A stretch of DNA of 32,356 nucleotides from Acidobacteriota bacterium (GTDB lineage: Bacteria > Acidobacteriota > Vicinamibacteria > Vicinamibacterales > UBA2999): NCBI GenBank assembly GCA_021730945.1, contig JAKFYH010000004.1, forward strand, positions 1 to 32,356, written 5' to 3'. How positions within the stretch are numbered: position 1 is the stretch's first letter; each line of letters begins with the position of its first letter. The notes under the pieces are model-generated. The model saw only the letters and a list, made by a program, of their open reading frames with translations. It had not been told where the DNA came from and ran no database searches. Below are positions 1-7,808 of the stretch, in pieces. A program made the position numbers and the translations under genes.

Positions 1-36
1 GGCGGGGGTATCATTGGCTCGGTCAAGGAGAGAGTG

Positions 37-1098
37 ATGCAGAAACTACTGATGGGTTTGATCGCCGCCGCCGGTGCCGCCGCGCTCGCGGTCGCTGGCC
101 TGGGCGCCCAGGGCGCGACCCCCTACAAGCTCGGCATGTTCCAGCAAGGCACGCGGACTTTTGTCGGCCTGGTGATCCAGAACGACACGGTCGTGGTCGA
201 CCTGTCGCGCGCCGACGCCGGGGTGCCGGCGACGCTCAGGCAGTTGATTGCCGGCTGGGACGCCGGCACCGGCACGCGGCTGGCCGCGCTCGCGGCGGCC
301 TCGGCGGCCAAGGCACCGGCGTTCTCGATGAAGGTGTCCGAGCTGAAGACGCTGCCGCCCATTACCGACCCGCGGGTGCTGCTGAGCACGGCCGTAAACT
401 ACACCGAACACTCGATGGAGATGACTGGCACGGCCACGGCGGCCGCCAGCGCGGCGGCGGTTGACCCCAAGATTGCGCAGGGCATTCCCGGCTATTGGCA
501 ACGCCGTCCAGGCGACCCGCGCCAGAACCCCTATTTCTTCGTCAAGGCCAACACCGCCATCACCGGCAATCACGATCCGATTCTGCTGCCGCCGGGCCGC
601 GACCGCATCGACTGGGAATGCGAGATGAACATCGTGATCGGCAAGACCGCCAAGCGGGTGTCACGCGATCAGGCGGCCGACTACATCTTCGGCTTCACGC
701 TGATGAACGACGTGTCCGATCGCGGCGGCCGCGCCGATGGCCGTCATGGCTCCGACTGGCAGCTCGGCAAGAGCCACGACACCTTTGCCCCGCTCGGCCC
801 GTATGTCGTGCCGCGACAGTTTGTCGCCAACCCGCAGAAACTGGCGATCAAGTTCCTGCTGAGCGGCAAGGTAATGCAGGACTCGAACACCGACCGCATG
901 ACCCACACGGTCTACGAGCTGGTGGAGTACGCGTCACACATGATGACGCTGCATCCCGGCGACCTGATCTCAACCGGCAGCCCGGCCGGGGTGGGTACGG
1001 CGCGCGCCACGCCGATCTATTTCAAGGACGGCGATTCCTCGAACTGCACGATTGAAAGCATCGGCACCCTCGAAAACCCGGTGAAGGCGGACAAGTAA
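37..1098 (+). CDS. exported fumarylacetoacetate hydrolase (FAH) family protein
   Basis: A 353-residue protein of the FAH / 2-keto-4-pentenoate hydratase superfamily, whose members hydrolyse, hydrate or decarboxylate 2-oxo-acid intermediates using a divalent metal. The C-terminal two thirds carry the family landmarks: the acidic metal pair in DWECEMNIVIGK (about residues 192-203), the third acidic ligand in NDVSDR (about 224-229), and the closing segment LHPGDLISTGSPAGVG. Unusually for this normally cytosolic family, the N-terminus is a clear Sec-type signal peptide: a Lys, then an Ala/Leu-rich core ending near GAQGA. I chose the ATG at 37 rather than the GTG at 34 because AAGGAG at 25-30 is then 6 nt upstream. 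It is translationally coupled to the next gene. The substrate is unknown; an aromatic or lactone-derived oxo-acid would fit the family. Confidence 0.88.
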   Translation: MQKLLMGLIAAAGAAALAVAGLGAQGATPYKLGMFQQGTRTFVGLVIQNDTVVVDLSRADAGVPATLRQLIAGWDAGTGTRLAALAAASAAKAPAFSMKVSELKTLPPITDPRVLLSTAVNYTEHSMEMTGTATAAASAAAVDPKIAQGIPGYWQRRPGDPRQNPYFFVKANTAITGNHDPILLPPGRDRIDWECEMNIVIGKTAKRVSRDQAADYIFGFTLMNDVSDRGGRADGRHGSDWQLGKSHDTFAPLGPYVVPRQFVANPQKLAIKFLLSGKVMQDSNTDRMTHTVYELVEYASHMMTLHPGDLISTGSPAGVGTARATPIYFKDGDSSNCTIESIGTLENPVKADK

Positions 1099-1460
1099 TG
1101 GCCTCAACGACGCGTTTGTTTGGACTCATCCTGATCGTCATGGGCGTGGCCAGTTATGTGGGCACCGGGCGCACGAGCGTGACGGCGCTCATTCCCGCCA
1201 TCTTCGGCGCGATCTTCGTGATCTGCGCGCTGGTCGCCCGGACCGAATCCATGCGCAAGCACGCGATGCACGTCGCGGTGGCAGTGGGCCTGGTCGGCGC
1301 GCTGGCATCACTGGTGCGGGCCGTGCCGGCGGTGATGGCCGGCGACGCCGCGCGGCCGGCAGTGCTGGTGCAGCTGGCCATGGCGGTGATGCTGCTCTTC
1401 TACGTTTTCCTGGGCGTGCAGTCGTTCATCGCGGCGCGCAAGGCGCGGCTGGGCCGGTAG
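1098..1460 (+). CDS. small four-helix integral membrane protein
   Basis: A 120-residue hydrophobic protein with four predicted transmembrane helices at about residues 6-23, 28-48, 56-74 and 89-112, and a short basic C-terminus (AARKARLGR) expected in the cytoplasm by the positive-inside rule. Its start overlaps the stop of the preceding FAH-family gene by one base (TAATG), so the two are almost certainly co-translated. I do not recognise a characterised family. Small four-helix proteins of this kind occur widely as uncharacterised membrane proteins. Coupling to an exported FAH protein is the only functional hint. Confidence 0.75.
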   Translation: MASTTRLFGLILIVMGVASYVGTGRTSVTALIPAIFGAIFVICALVARTESMRKHAMHVAVAVGLVGALASLVRAVPAVMAGDAARPAVLVQLAMAVMLLFYVFLGVQSFIAARKARLGR

Positions 1461-1466
1461 GCCGGC

Positions 1467-2663
1467 CTAAGGCGGGGTCGCGGTCTTTCGCGCCGGGCTG
1501 AAGAATGGCGTCGGCACGACAGTGGCGGCTGCCTGGTGACGGACCGCGTCCACCGTGATTTCCATCTCTAGTCGGGTTCCCGCCGCGAAGTGCGGCGCGT
1601 CGATGGTCGCCAGGGCGATCAACTTCTTCATCACCGGTGACCAGGTCGTCGACGTCGCGCGGCCGACCTGGGTGCTGCCCTTGTAGACCGGCACCGCGAC
1701 TCGCGAGGTGCCGGCCGGCGCCGTCGGCGGCAGCCCCACTGCGTCGTACAACTTTTCCACGTCGGTCCAGTCGATTTCGAGGCCGACGATCTGCCTCGGC
1801 TGGCCTCGCAAGACCTGATCCGCCAGCGCTTTGCGGCCGATGAACGGTCCCTTCTTCATGTCGACCAGCCGCGCCATGCCCAGTTCCTGGGGCGTGTACT
1901 TCTGTGACTCGATCAGCGCCTTGCGGCTGCTGTGAAAGTCGACGTCGATGAGCAGCAATCCGGCTTCGATGCGCGCGATGTCGAGCGCGAGCATGCCGAC
2001 GGGGTGAAGGTCAAAGGCCGGCCCGGCGGCGACGATGGCGTCCCAGACCGTGAGCGACGCTTCCCACGGCATCCAGATTTCGTAGCCCAGGTCGCCGGTG
2101 TATCCGGTGCGGGAGACATAGACCGGCACGTCGGCAATCATCCCGCTGGTGGCACGGAAGTAGCGCAGCGCAGCAAAATCGACGGTGCTGACGCGTCGCA
2201 ACAGCGCGGCCGACGTCGGCCCCTGCAAGGCCAGTGCCGCGACCTCCTCCGAGACATCCTTGATGTGCACGTCGAGGCCAGCGGCGTTCTGGGTCAGCCA
2301 GCGCAGGCTGGGGTCGGCGGCGGTCCAACGGAAGACATGGTCGGCCACCCGGGTCACCGTCCCATCGTCAATGACCTTGCCGTCGTCGTCGCACCAGGGG
2401 GTGTAGTAGACCTGCCCGATGGCCATCTTGTTCGCGTCGCGGGTGATCACGCGATTGACCAGGCGCACCGCGTCCTGGCCCGAGACGCGGTATTTGAACA
2501 GGGGTGAGATGTCGATCAGGCCGCAGGCGTTGCGCAGTGCGTTGTACTCGTGCTCGTGGTGGGTTTCGTAGGCGCTGACGGCATAGTAGCCCGCCCAATC
2601 GCGGTAGTTGAGGCTTTCGCACAGTTCGCGGGTGCGCGCGTGGAAGGCGGAGCCGACAGGCAC
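1467..2663 (-). CDS. GcvT-family aminomethyltransferase (folate-dependent)
   Basis: A 398-residue protein of the glycine-cleavage T-protein / DMSP-demethylase / dimethylglycine-oxidase T-domain family, which moves one-carbon units from an amine or thioether donor to tetrahydrofolate. Visible family features are the N-terminal substrate-domain segment ALRNACGLIDISPLFKYRVSG, the Asp-rich loop GKVIDDGTVTRV, ALQGPTSAALL, the SRTGYTGDLGYEIW signature, and a C-terminal beta-barrel with FIGRKAL and GRATSTTWSP. The frame stays open upstream across the divergent gene, but the GTG at 2663 is preferred: homology begins just after it and a -10 box lies 6 nt upstream. No gcvH or gcvP is nearby, so a stand-alone demethylase acting with the divergent FAD oxidoreductases is more likely than the glycine-cleavage T protein. 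Confidence 0.85.
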   Translation of the reverse strand: MPVGSAFHARTRELCESLNYRDWAGYYAVSAYETHHEHEYNALRNACGLIDISPLFKYRVSGQDAVRLVNRVITRDANKMAIGQVYYTPWCDDDGKVIDDGTVTRVADHVFRWTAADPSLRWLTQNAAGLDVHIKDVSEEVAALALQGPTSAALLRRVSTVDFAALRYFRATSGMIADVPVYVSRTGYTGDLGYEIWMPWEASLTVWDAIVAAGPAFDLHPVGMLALDIARIEAGLLLIDVDFHSSRKALIESQKYTPQELGMARLVDMKKGPFIGRKALADQVLRGQPRQIVGLEIDWTDVEKLYDAVGLPPTAPAGTSRVAVPVYKGSTQVGRATSTTWSPVMKKLIALATIDAPHFAAGTRLEMEITVDAVRHQAAATVVPTPFFSPARKTATPP

Positions 2664-2697
2664 GATGGCAGTATAACGGTGTCTGACACCGTGGCAG
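2664..2697 (-). promoter_or_regulatory. predicted leaderless promoter of the GcvT-family gene
   Basis: Read on the minus strand: CTGCCA (2692-2697, four of six matches to the -35 consensus), a 16-bp spacer, then TATACT (2670-2675, five of six to the -10 consensus). Six bases (GCCATC) separate the -10 from the GTG start, which places transcription initiation on or beside the start codon. No Shine-Dalgarno is present. The spacer is almost exactly filled by a 17-bp palindrome, so any protein binding that dyad would compete with RNA polymerase. Confidence 0.55.
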
Positions 2698-2720
2698 AGT
2701 TTGGTAAGGTGTCTGACACC
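2676..2720. repeat. two copies of the palindrome GGTGTCTGACACC between divergent genes
   Basis: The first copy (2676-2692) is a perfect dyad with 8-bp arms around a central T (ACGGTGTC-T-GACACCGT). The second (2708-2720) keeps 6-bp arms. Dyad centres are 30 bp apart, about three helical turns, so both face the same side of the DNA. The pair lies between the divergent GcvT and FAD-oxidoreductase starts. It could be a repressor operator pair or copies of a dispersed palindromic repeat; sequence alone does not decide. Confidence 0.7.
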
Positions 2721-4295
2721 GTGAAATACGACGCGATTGTTATTGGCGGCGGACACAACGGCCTGACCTGCGCCGCCTATCTCGCCCGGGCCGGCCGCAA
2801 GGTGCTGGTCCTGGAGCGGCGCCATGTCCTGGGCGGCGCGGCCGTCACCGAGGAGGTCTTCCCGGGCTTCAAGTTCTCGGTCTGTTCATACGTCGTCTCG
2901 CTGCTCAGGCCCGAGATCATCCGCGAGCTCGATTTGCCTCGCCACGGCATGGAGCTGCTGCCGCTCGACGGCACCATGACGCCGATGCCCAACGGCGACT
3001 ACCTGTGGCGGGTCAACGACCACGACAAGACCCGCCGGGAGATTGCCCGCCACTCGCGGCTCGACGCCGAGGCCTACGACGAGTACGGCAAGGCGATGGT
3101 GGAGATGGGGCGGTTCGCCAAGCCGATCATGGGGATGCTGCCGCCGGATCCGACCTCGCTCGATCCCCGGGGTCTGTTCGAACTGCTCGGCATGGGCAAG
3201 CGGTTCCGCGACATGCGGTTCCACGACAAGGTGAACCAGGTCCAGTTGCTGACCATGAGCGCGGTCGATTTTCTCGATCAATGGTTCGAGACCGACGTGC
3301 TCAAGGCGACCATGTCTGCCTCGGGGATTATTGGCACGTTCCTCGGCGTCCGCTCGCCGGGTACCGCCTATGTGTTGCTGCACCACTACATGGGCGAGAT
3401 CGACGGCGCCTTCCGCTCGTGGGGGCTGTCGCGCGGCGGCACCGGCGCGGTGTCCAATGCGATTGCGGCGGCCGCGCGCGAATTTGGCGCTGAGATCCGC
3501 ACCGAAGCAGCCGTCGCGCAGATTCTGTCGAAGAACGGGCGCGCGACCGGGGTGGTGCTGGCCAACGGCGACGAGATCCACGCCAAGGTGGTGGTCTCGA
3601 GCGTGGATCCCAACCTGACGTTCCTGCAGTTCATGAACGAGCGCGACCTGCCGGCCGATTTTGTCGAGAGCGTCAAGCGCTACAAGTACCGCGGCTCGTC
3701 TGGCAAGGTGAACCTGGCGCTCGATGGCCTGCCCAACTTCACCTGCCTGCCGGGCACGGGTCCGCACCTGCGTGGGGCCATTTCGATCTCGCCGAGCATC
3801 GACTACATGGAGCGCGCCTACGACGATGCCAAGTACGGAAAGTTTTCGAGCCGGCCGTACATGGACATGGTGATTCCGTCGCTGACCGATCCGTCGCTGG
3901 CGCCGCCCGGCAAGCACGTGATGTCGTGCTTCGTCCAGTACGCGCCGTACCACCTGCGCGACGGCGTGTGGGACGACCGTCAACGCGAGGCCTTCGGCGA
4001 TGCCGTGATCGACACGATTGCCGAGTACGCGCCGAACATCAAGGACATCATCCTGCACCGCCAGGTCCTGACGCCGCTCGACATCGAGCGCGAGTTCGGC
4101 CTCACCGAGGGCAACATCTTCCAGGGCGAGCTCACGCTCGAGCAGTTGTTCTTCCTGCGACCGGTACCGGGTTATGCGCAGTACGCGACGCCGATCGATC
4201 GCCTCTACATGTGTGGATCCGCCACGCATCCCGGCGGCGGCATCATGGGCGCGCCTGGCCGAAATGCGGCGATGCAGATTCTCAGGAAGAGCTGA
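2721..4295 (+). CDS. PYROXD2/phytoene-desaturase-like FAD-dependent oxidoreductase (copy 1)
   Basis: A 524-residue flavoprotein of the phytoene desaturase-like group best represented by PYROXD2. The N-terminus has the FAD-binding beta-alpha-beta motif (YDAIVIGGGHNGLTCAAYLA) followed by LERRHVLGGAAVTEE, the second FAD-contact region typical of CrtI/amine-oxidase proteins. The C-terminus has the flavin-contacting segment LYMCGSATHPGGGIMGAPG. There is no signal peptide, so it is cytosolic or membrane-associated. GTG 2721 puts the Rossmann motif at the extreme N-terminus; in-frame GTGs at 2709, 2691 and 2679 lie within the palindrome region and cannot be excluded. No carotenoid genes are present, so carotenoid desaturation is unlikely. 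The divergent GcvT-type gene suggests oxidation of an N- or S-methylated compound, which is an inference. Confidence 0.85.
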   Translation: MKYDAIVIGGGHNGLTCAAYLARAGRKVLVLERRHVLGGAAVTEEVFPGFKFSVCSYVVSLLRPEIIRELDLPRHGMELLPLDGTMTPMPNGDYLWRVNDHDKTRREIARHSRLDAEAYDEYGKAMVEMGRFAKPIMGMLPPDPTSLDPRGLFELLGMGKRFRDMRFHDKVNQVQLLTMSAVDFLDQWFETDVLKATMSASGIIGTFLGVRSPGTAYVLLHHYMGEIDGAFRSWGLSRGGTGAVSNAIAAAAREFGAEIRTEAAVAQILSKNGRATGVVLANGDEIHAKVVVSSVDPNLTFLQFMNERDLPADFVESVKRYKYRGSSGKVNLALDGLPNFTCLPGTGPHLRGAISISPSIDYMERAYDDAKYGKFSSRPYMDMVIPSLTDPSLAPPGKHVMSCFVQYAPYHLRDGVWDDRQREAFGDAVIDTIAEYAPNIKDIILHRQVLTPLDIEREFGLTEGNIFQGELTLEQLFFLRPVPGYAQYATPIDRLYMCGSATHPGGGIMGAPGRNAAMQILRKS

Positions 4296-4303
4296 GGTCC
4301 ACC

Positions 4304-5947
4304 ATGAGCGAGATCCCGACGAGTGGTGTCCTCCCGACCAATGGTGCCTTCCCGGCCCGAAGTGCCCTCCCGGCCCGACGCGCCTATGACGCAGTCGTGA
4401 TTGGCGGCGGCGTGAATGGGCTGACGTGTGCGGCGATGCTGGGGAAGGCGGGCGTGCGCACGATCGTGGTCGAGCAACGCGACGAAGTGGGCGGCTGCGC
4501 GGCCGAGAGCGCGATTGCGCCGGGCTTCCGCGTGCCGACCCTCGCGCATGCCACCGGCCCGGTCCGGCGCGACGTGGTCGAGCACCTGCAGCTTTATCTG
4601 CATGGGCTCAGCTTCCTGGACTCGGCGATTGAGGTCAGCAGCCTGTCGCCGGACGGACGCGCGCTGACGATCTGGACCGACCCGCAGCGCACCGCGGCCG
4701 GCCTTGGCGAGTGGTCGGCCCGCGACGCGCACGCCTGGCCGGGGTTTCACCAGTCACTCGGACGGCTCGGCGGGCTGATCGGTTCGTTGTTTGAATCGGC
4801 GCCGCCGTCAATTGATGCGCCGCACGCGCGCGACCTGTTGTCGCTGATGCAGACGCTCTCGGCGTTCCGCGGCTTGCCCAAGGCCGATCAGTGGCGCTTG
4901 CTGCGTTGGGGGCCGATGGCCGCCGCCGACCTCGTGAGCGAGTCGGTCGACCACGAGTTGCTGCGGGCCACGCTGGCCGCCGACGGCATCTTCGGCGCCA
5001 TGCTGGGCCCATGGTCGGCGGGAAGCGGGTTGCAGCTGCTGCTCGCCGCCGCCAATCGATCGCTGGCATGGCCTGGAGGCCGGGTGGTCGCCGGCGGACC
5101 GGTGGCGGTTGCCCGCGCGCTCAGGCGCGCGGCTGAACGGCACGGCGTCGAGATTCGCACCGGGTCGGCGGTCGCGCGGATCGAGGTGAAGGCCGATCGC
5201 GCGGCCGGCGTCACGCTCGCCAACGGCGAGCACATCGAGGCTCGCGCGGTGGTGTCCGCCATCGACCCCAAGCAAACCTTGCTGTCCTTGTGCGACGCCG
5301 ATTATCTGCCGCCGGAGTTCTCGTGGCGCATGACTCACTACCGCTCGCGCGGCACGCTGGCCAAGGTCAACTTCGCGCTGTCGGCGCTGCCCGCGTTCAG
5401 CGGTGCGACGCGGGAGATGCTGGCCGGTCGCGTCCGCCTGGCGCCGGATCTTGACTACCTCGAGCGGGCGTTCGACCACGCCAAATACGGGCGCTATTCC
5501 TCACAGCCGTGGATCGAATTCACCGTTCCATCGATCGACAACCCTGCCCTGTCGCCCGGCGGCGCGCACGTGCTCTCGGCGTACGCGCAGTTTGCGCCGT
5601 ACGATCTGCGCGATACCAACTGGGACGCCGAGCGCGAGCCATTCGGCAACTTGGTCGCAGCGACCCTGGAGCGCTACGCGCCGGGTTTCTCTTCGCTGGT
5701 CGTTGCGAGGCAAACGCTGACGCCGCTTGACCTCGAACGCGGCTGGGGTCTGACCGGCGGGCAGATTTTCCATGGCGAGCTGTCGCTCGATCAGTTCTTC
5801 ACCATGCGTCCGCTACTGGGATTTGGCGACCATCACACGCCCATCCGCGGCCTCTTTCTGTGCAGCTCGGGTACCCATCCCGGCACGGGTCTCACCGGCG
5901 GATCCGGGGCAAATGCCGCAGCGGTGGTGGTTCGCGCGCTCGCCTGA
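4304..5947 (+). CDS. PYROXD2/phytoene-desaturase-like FAD-dependent oxidoreductase (copy 2)
   Basis: A 547-residue paralogue of the preceding protein, 8 nt downstream and probably in the same operon. It shares the order of motifs: FAD motif YDAVVIGGGVNGLTCAAMLG at about residues 28-47, VEQRDEVGGCAAES, YLERAFDHAKYGRYSS, and a C-terminal GLFLCSSGTHPGTGLTGGSG. Unlike copy 1, whose FAD motif begins at residue 2, this protein has about 27 extra residues before it. They are encoded by the 18-bp dispersed repeat and have a six-residue period (TSGVLP, TNGAFP, ARSALP). No downstream start lies before the FAD motif, so the ATG at 4304 and translation through the repeat are required. A tandem pair may form a heterodimer or two specificities. 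Confidence 0.85.
   Translation: MSEIPTSGVLPTNGAFPARSALPARRAYDAVVIGGGVNGLTCAAMLGKAGVRTIVVEQRDEVGGCAAESAIAPGFRVPTLAHATGPVRRDVVEHLQLYLHGLSFLDSAIEVSSLSPDGRALTIWTDPQRTAAGLGEWSARDAHAWPGFHQSLGRLGGLIGSLFESAPPSIDAPHARDLLSLMQTLSAFRGLPKADQWRLLRWGPMAAADLVSESVDHELLRATLAADGIFGAMLGPWSAGSGLQLLLAAANRSLAWPGGRVVAGGPVAVARALRRAAERHGVEIRTGSAVARIEVKADRAAGVTLANGEHIEARAVVSAIDPKQTLLSLCDADYLPPEFSWRMTHYRSRGTLAKVNFALSALPAFSGATREMLAGRVRLAPDLDYLERAFDHAKYGRYSSQPWIEFTVPSIDNPALSPGGAHVLSAYAQFAPYDLRDTNWDAEREPFGNLVAATLERYAPGFSSLVVARQTLTPLDLERGWGLTGGQIFHGELSLDQFFTMRPLLGFGDHHTPIRGLFLCSSGTHPGTGLTGGSGANAAAVVVRALA
4314..4379 (-). repeat. 18-bp dispersed repeat, four units, inside the 5' end of a coding sequence
   Basis: TCCCGRC cores start at 4314, 4332, 4350 and 4368, exactly 18 bp apart. 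This is the reverse orientation relative to the GTCGGGAGGGCAC form. The array begins 10 bp after the ATG of the second FAD oxidoreductase and is translated in the S-A-L-P frame as a six-residue periodic, Pro/Ala/Ser-rich N-terminal extension. Confidence 0.9.
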
Positions 5948-5975
5948 CGCCCAAAGTTCAAACTTGAAAGCCGGG

Positions 5976-5999
5976 CGGTGGGAGTTTAACTTTCCACCG
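5976..5999. other. stem-loop between the oxidoreductase operon and the regulatory-domain genes
   Basis: Perfect 6-bp arms CGGTGG (5976-5981) and CCACCG (5994-5999) enclose a second short stem, AGTT-T-AACT. A smaller dyad, TTCAA-AC-TTGAA, lies just upstream. There is no T-tract after the stem on either strand, so it is a poor intrinsic terminator. It may be an mRNA 3'-end structure or an operator. Confidence 0.4.
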
Positions 6000-6038
6000 T
6001 TGCAGTTCCAGTGGCCGTTGAGAGTCTCGGGGGACGGT

Positions 6039-7784
6039 ATGCGTGGATTAGGCTTCCTCAGCTTTGCTCTTGTGCTGGCCGCCGCCACCAGTCACGGCCA
6101 GACGCCACAACCCTCGACACCTGGCCAGGTCATCCAGCCGGGACAACCGGCGCCAGGTGTGCCCGCGCGGCCATTGCGGCCGGGCGAGACGCCGCCGAAG
6201 GGCTCCGCCATCATTCGCGGACAAGTGATGGCGGCCACCGGCTCACCGATCCGCCGCGCTCAGGTGCGAGTGATGTCCGCCGACGGCCGCGGTAGCGGCG
6301 GCGTCACCAGCACCGACAACGAAGGACGATTCGAAGTCAAAGAGCTGGCCGCCGGCCGCTACAACGTGACGGCGACCAAAGGCGGGTTCGTCACCGTCCA
6401 GTACGGGCAACGGCGACCCAATGAGCCGGGCACGCCGATCGAGCTCACCGATGCGCAAACCGCCGAGCGGGTGAACTTCAATCTGGCCCGCGGCAGCGTC
6501 ATCTCCGGGCGCATCGTCGACGATGGCGGTGAGCCGGTGTCGGGCGCACAGGTGATGGCCCTGCGCTATGGGTTCGCCGCCGGAACACGGCGCATGATGC
6601 CGGCCGGCGCCGAGGGCGGGAACGACCGGACCGACGACCAGGGTGGGTTCCGCCTGTTCGGCCTGCCGCCCGGCGAGTACTACGTCAGCGCAGTGACCCG
6701 TAACATGGGCATGATTTCCGCCGACATCAACAACACCGAGGCCGATGGGTTCGCGCCGACCTACTACCCGGGCACACCGAACGTGGCCGAGGCATCGCGC
6801 ATCCCGCTCAGAACCGGCCAGGAGATGGCCGGTGCGAACTTCGCGATGATCGTCGCGCGGCTGGCGCGGGTGCGGGGCCGCGCGGTGAACTCGCGCGGTG
6901 AGCCGGTCGCCAGCGCCATGATGTCGCTCACGCCTGCCGATCCGTCCCAGATGTCGCTGTCGTTCAACAATACGATGGTCGGGCGCGACGGCGCGTTCCA
7001 GTTCGCCAACGTCGCGCCGGGCCGCTACAACCTCAGCGTCCGGCCCAATAGCCTGCCCAGTGTTGGCGCCGAGTTCGCCACCCTGCCGATCGTGGTTGGC
7101 AACGACGACATCGACAACCTGCTGCTGAGTACGTCGATCGGCGCCGTCGCCCGCGGCATCATCTCGACAGACGACGGGTCGGCACCGACGTTCAAGCCCA
7201 GTCAAGTGCAGGTCGTGGCCAACCCTGCCGAGCCTATGACGATGATGTTCGGCAACAACGACATGAAGGTCCACGACGATCTGTCATTCGAGATCGCCGG
7301 CCTGTCCGAGCGCCGATTGATTCGCGCGACGACGGGCGCCGCCTCAGGGTGGTTCCTGAAGGCGGTCATGCATGACGGAGAAGACGTCACCGACCGCGGT
7401 GTCGAGTTCATGCCGGGCCGTGCGTACGAAGGGTTCGAAGTGATCTTCACGCAGAAGACCACCGACCTCTCCGGCCTGGTCACCGACGACCGGGGCAAAC
7501 CCGTCCTCGACGCCACCGTCGTCATCTTCCCGGCCAACCGCGAGCGTTGGACCTACTTGTCGCGCTACCTGCGCACGGCGCGGCCCGACACCACCGGTCG
7601 CTACAGTGTGCGATCGCTGCCGGCGGGCGACGACTACCTGGTGATCGCGGTGCGGAACCTCGAGAGCGGCCAGGGCGGCGACCCGGAGTTCCTCACCCGC
7701 GCCAGGGAAGAGGCAAAGCCGTTCACCCTGAATGAGGGTGAAACCAAGACCGTGGACGTCAAACTGTCACAGGTAACGCCCTAG
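6039..7784 (+). CDS. secreted carboxypeptidase-regulatory-like domain protein (copy 1)
   Basis: A 581-residue exported protein. A Sec signal peptide (MRGLGFLSFALVLAAATSHG) is followed by a Pro/Gly-rich linker and then a series of Ig-like beta-sandwich modules of the carboxypeptidase-regulatory/CNA-B type. Each has the hallmark pattern of a G-x-V/I strand, a substitution-prone loop, GRFEVKELAAGRYNVTATKGGF or GGFRLFGLPPGEYYVSAV, and a closing strand. Modules can be seen at about residues 60-130, 150-240, 270-350, 370-450 and 480-560. No catalytic residues are evident, so it is probably a binding or structural cell-surface or periplasmic protein. The start at 6039 follows a GGGG-containing ribosome site by about 4 nt. 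The next gene is a close paralogue. Confidence 0.82.
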   Translation: MRGLGFLSFALVLAAATSHGQTPQPSTPGQVIQPGQPAPGVPARPLRPGETPPKGSAIIRGQVMAATGSPIRRAQVRVMSADGRGSGGVTSTDNEGRFEVKELAAGRYNVTATKGGFVTVQYGQRRPNEPGTPIELTDAQTAERVNFNLARGSVISGRIVDDGGEPVSGAQVMALRYGFAAGTRRMMPAGAEGGNDRTDDQGGFRLFGLPPGEYYVSAVTRNMGMISADINNTEADGFAPTYYPGTPNVAEASRIPLRTGQEMAGANFAMIVARLARVRGRAVNSRGEPVASAMMSLTPADPSQMSLSFNNTMVGRDGAFQFANVAPGRYNLSVRPNSLPSVGAEFATLPIVVGNDDIDNLLLSTSIGAVARGIISTDDGSAPTFKPSQVQVVANPAEPMTMMFGNNDMKVHDDLSFEIAGLSERRLIRATTGAASGWFLKAVMHDGEDVTDRGVEFMPGRAYEGFEVIFTQKTTDLSGLVTDDRGKPVLDATVVIFPANRERWTYLSRYLRTARPDTTGRYSVRSLPAGDDYLVIAVRNLESGQGGDPEFLTRAREEAKPFTLNEGETKTVDVKLSQVTP

Positions 7785-7796
7785 CCTCGCTGCTCG

Positions 7797-7808
7797 TATG
7801 CTGTAGGT
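7797..7808 (+). promoter_or_regulatory. predicted -10 box for a leaderless start
   Basis: TATGCT (7797-7802) is followed by six bases (GTAGGT) and then the GTG start of the second regulatory-domain protein. There is no convincing Shine-Dalgarno at normal spacing. The box lies in the 24-bp gap after the upstream paralogue's stop, which suggests this copy can be transcribed on its own. Confidence 0.45.

Noticed and set aside
2550-2720. Upstream extension of the first FAD oxidoreductase to 2550
   Set aside because: The extension overlaps the GcvT-family gene and would place a non-homologous stretch before the FAD motif.
2886-4229. Minus-strand frame opposite the first FAD oxidoreductase
   Set aside because: Typical high-GC shadow; the plus-strand protein has intact FAD motifs.
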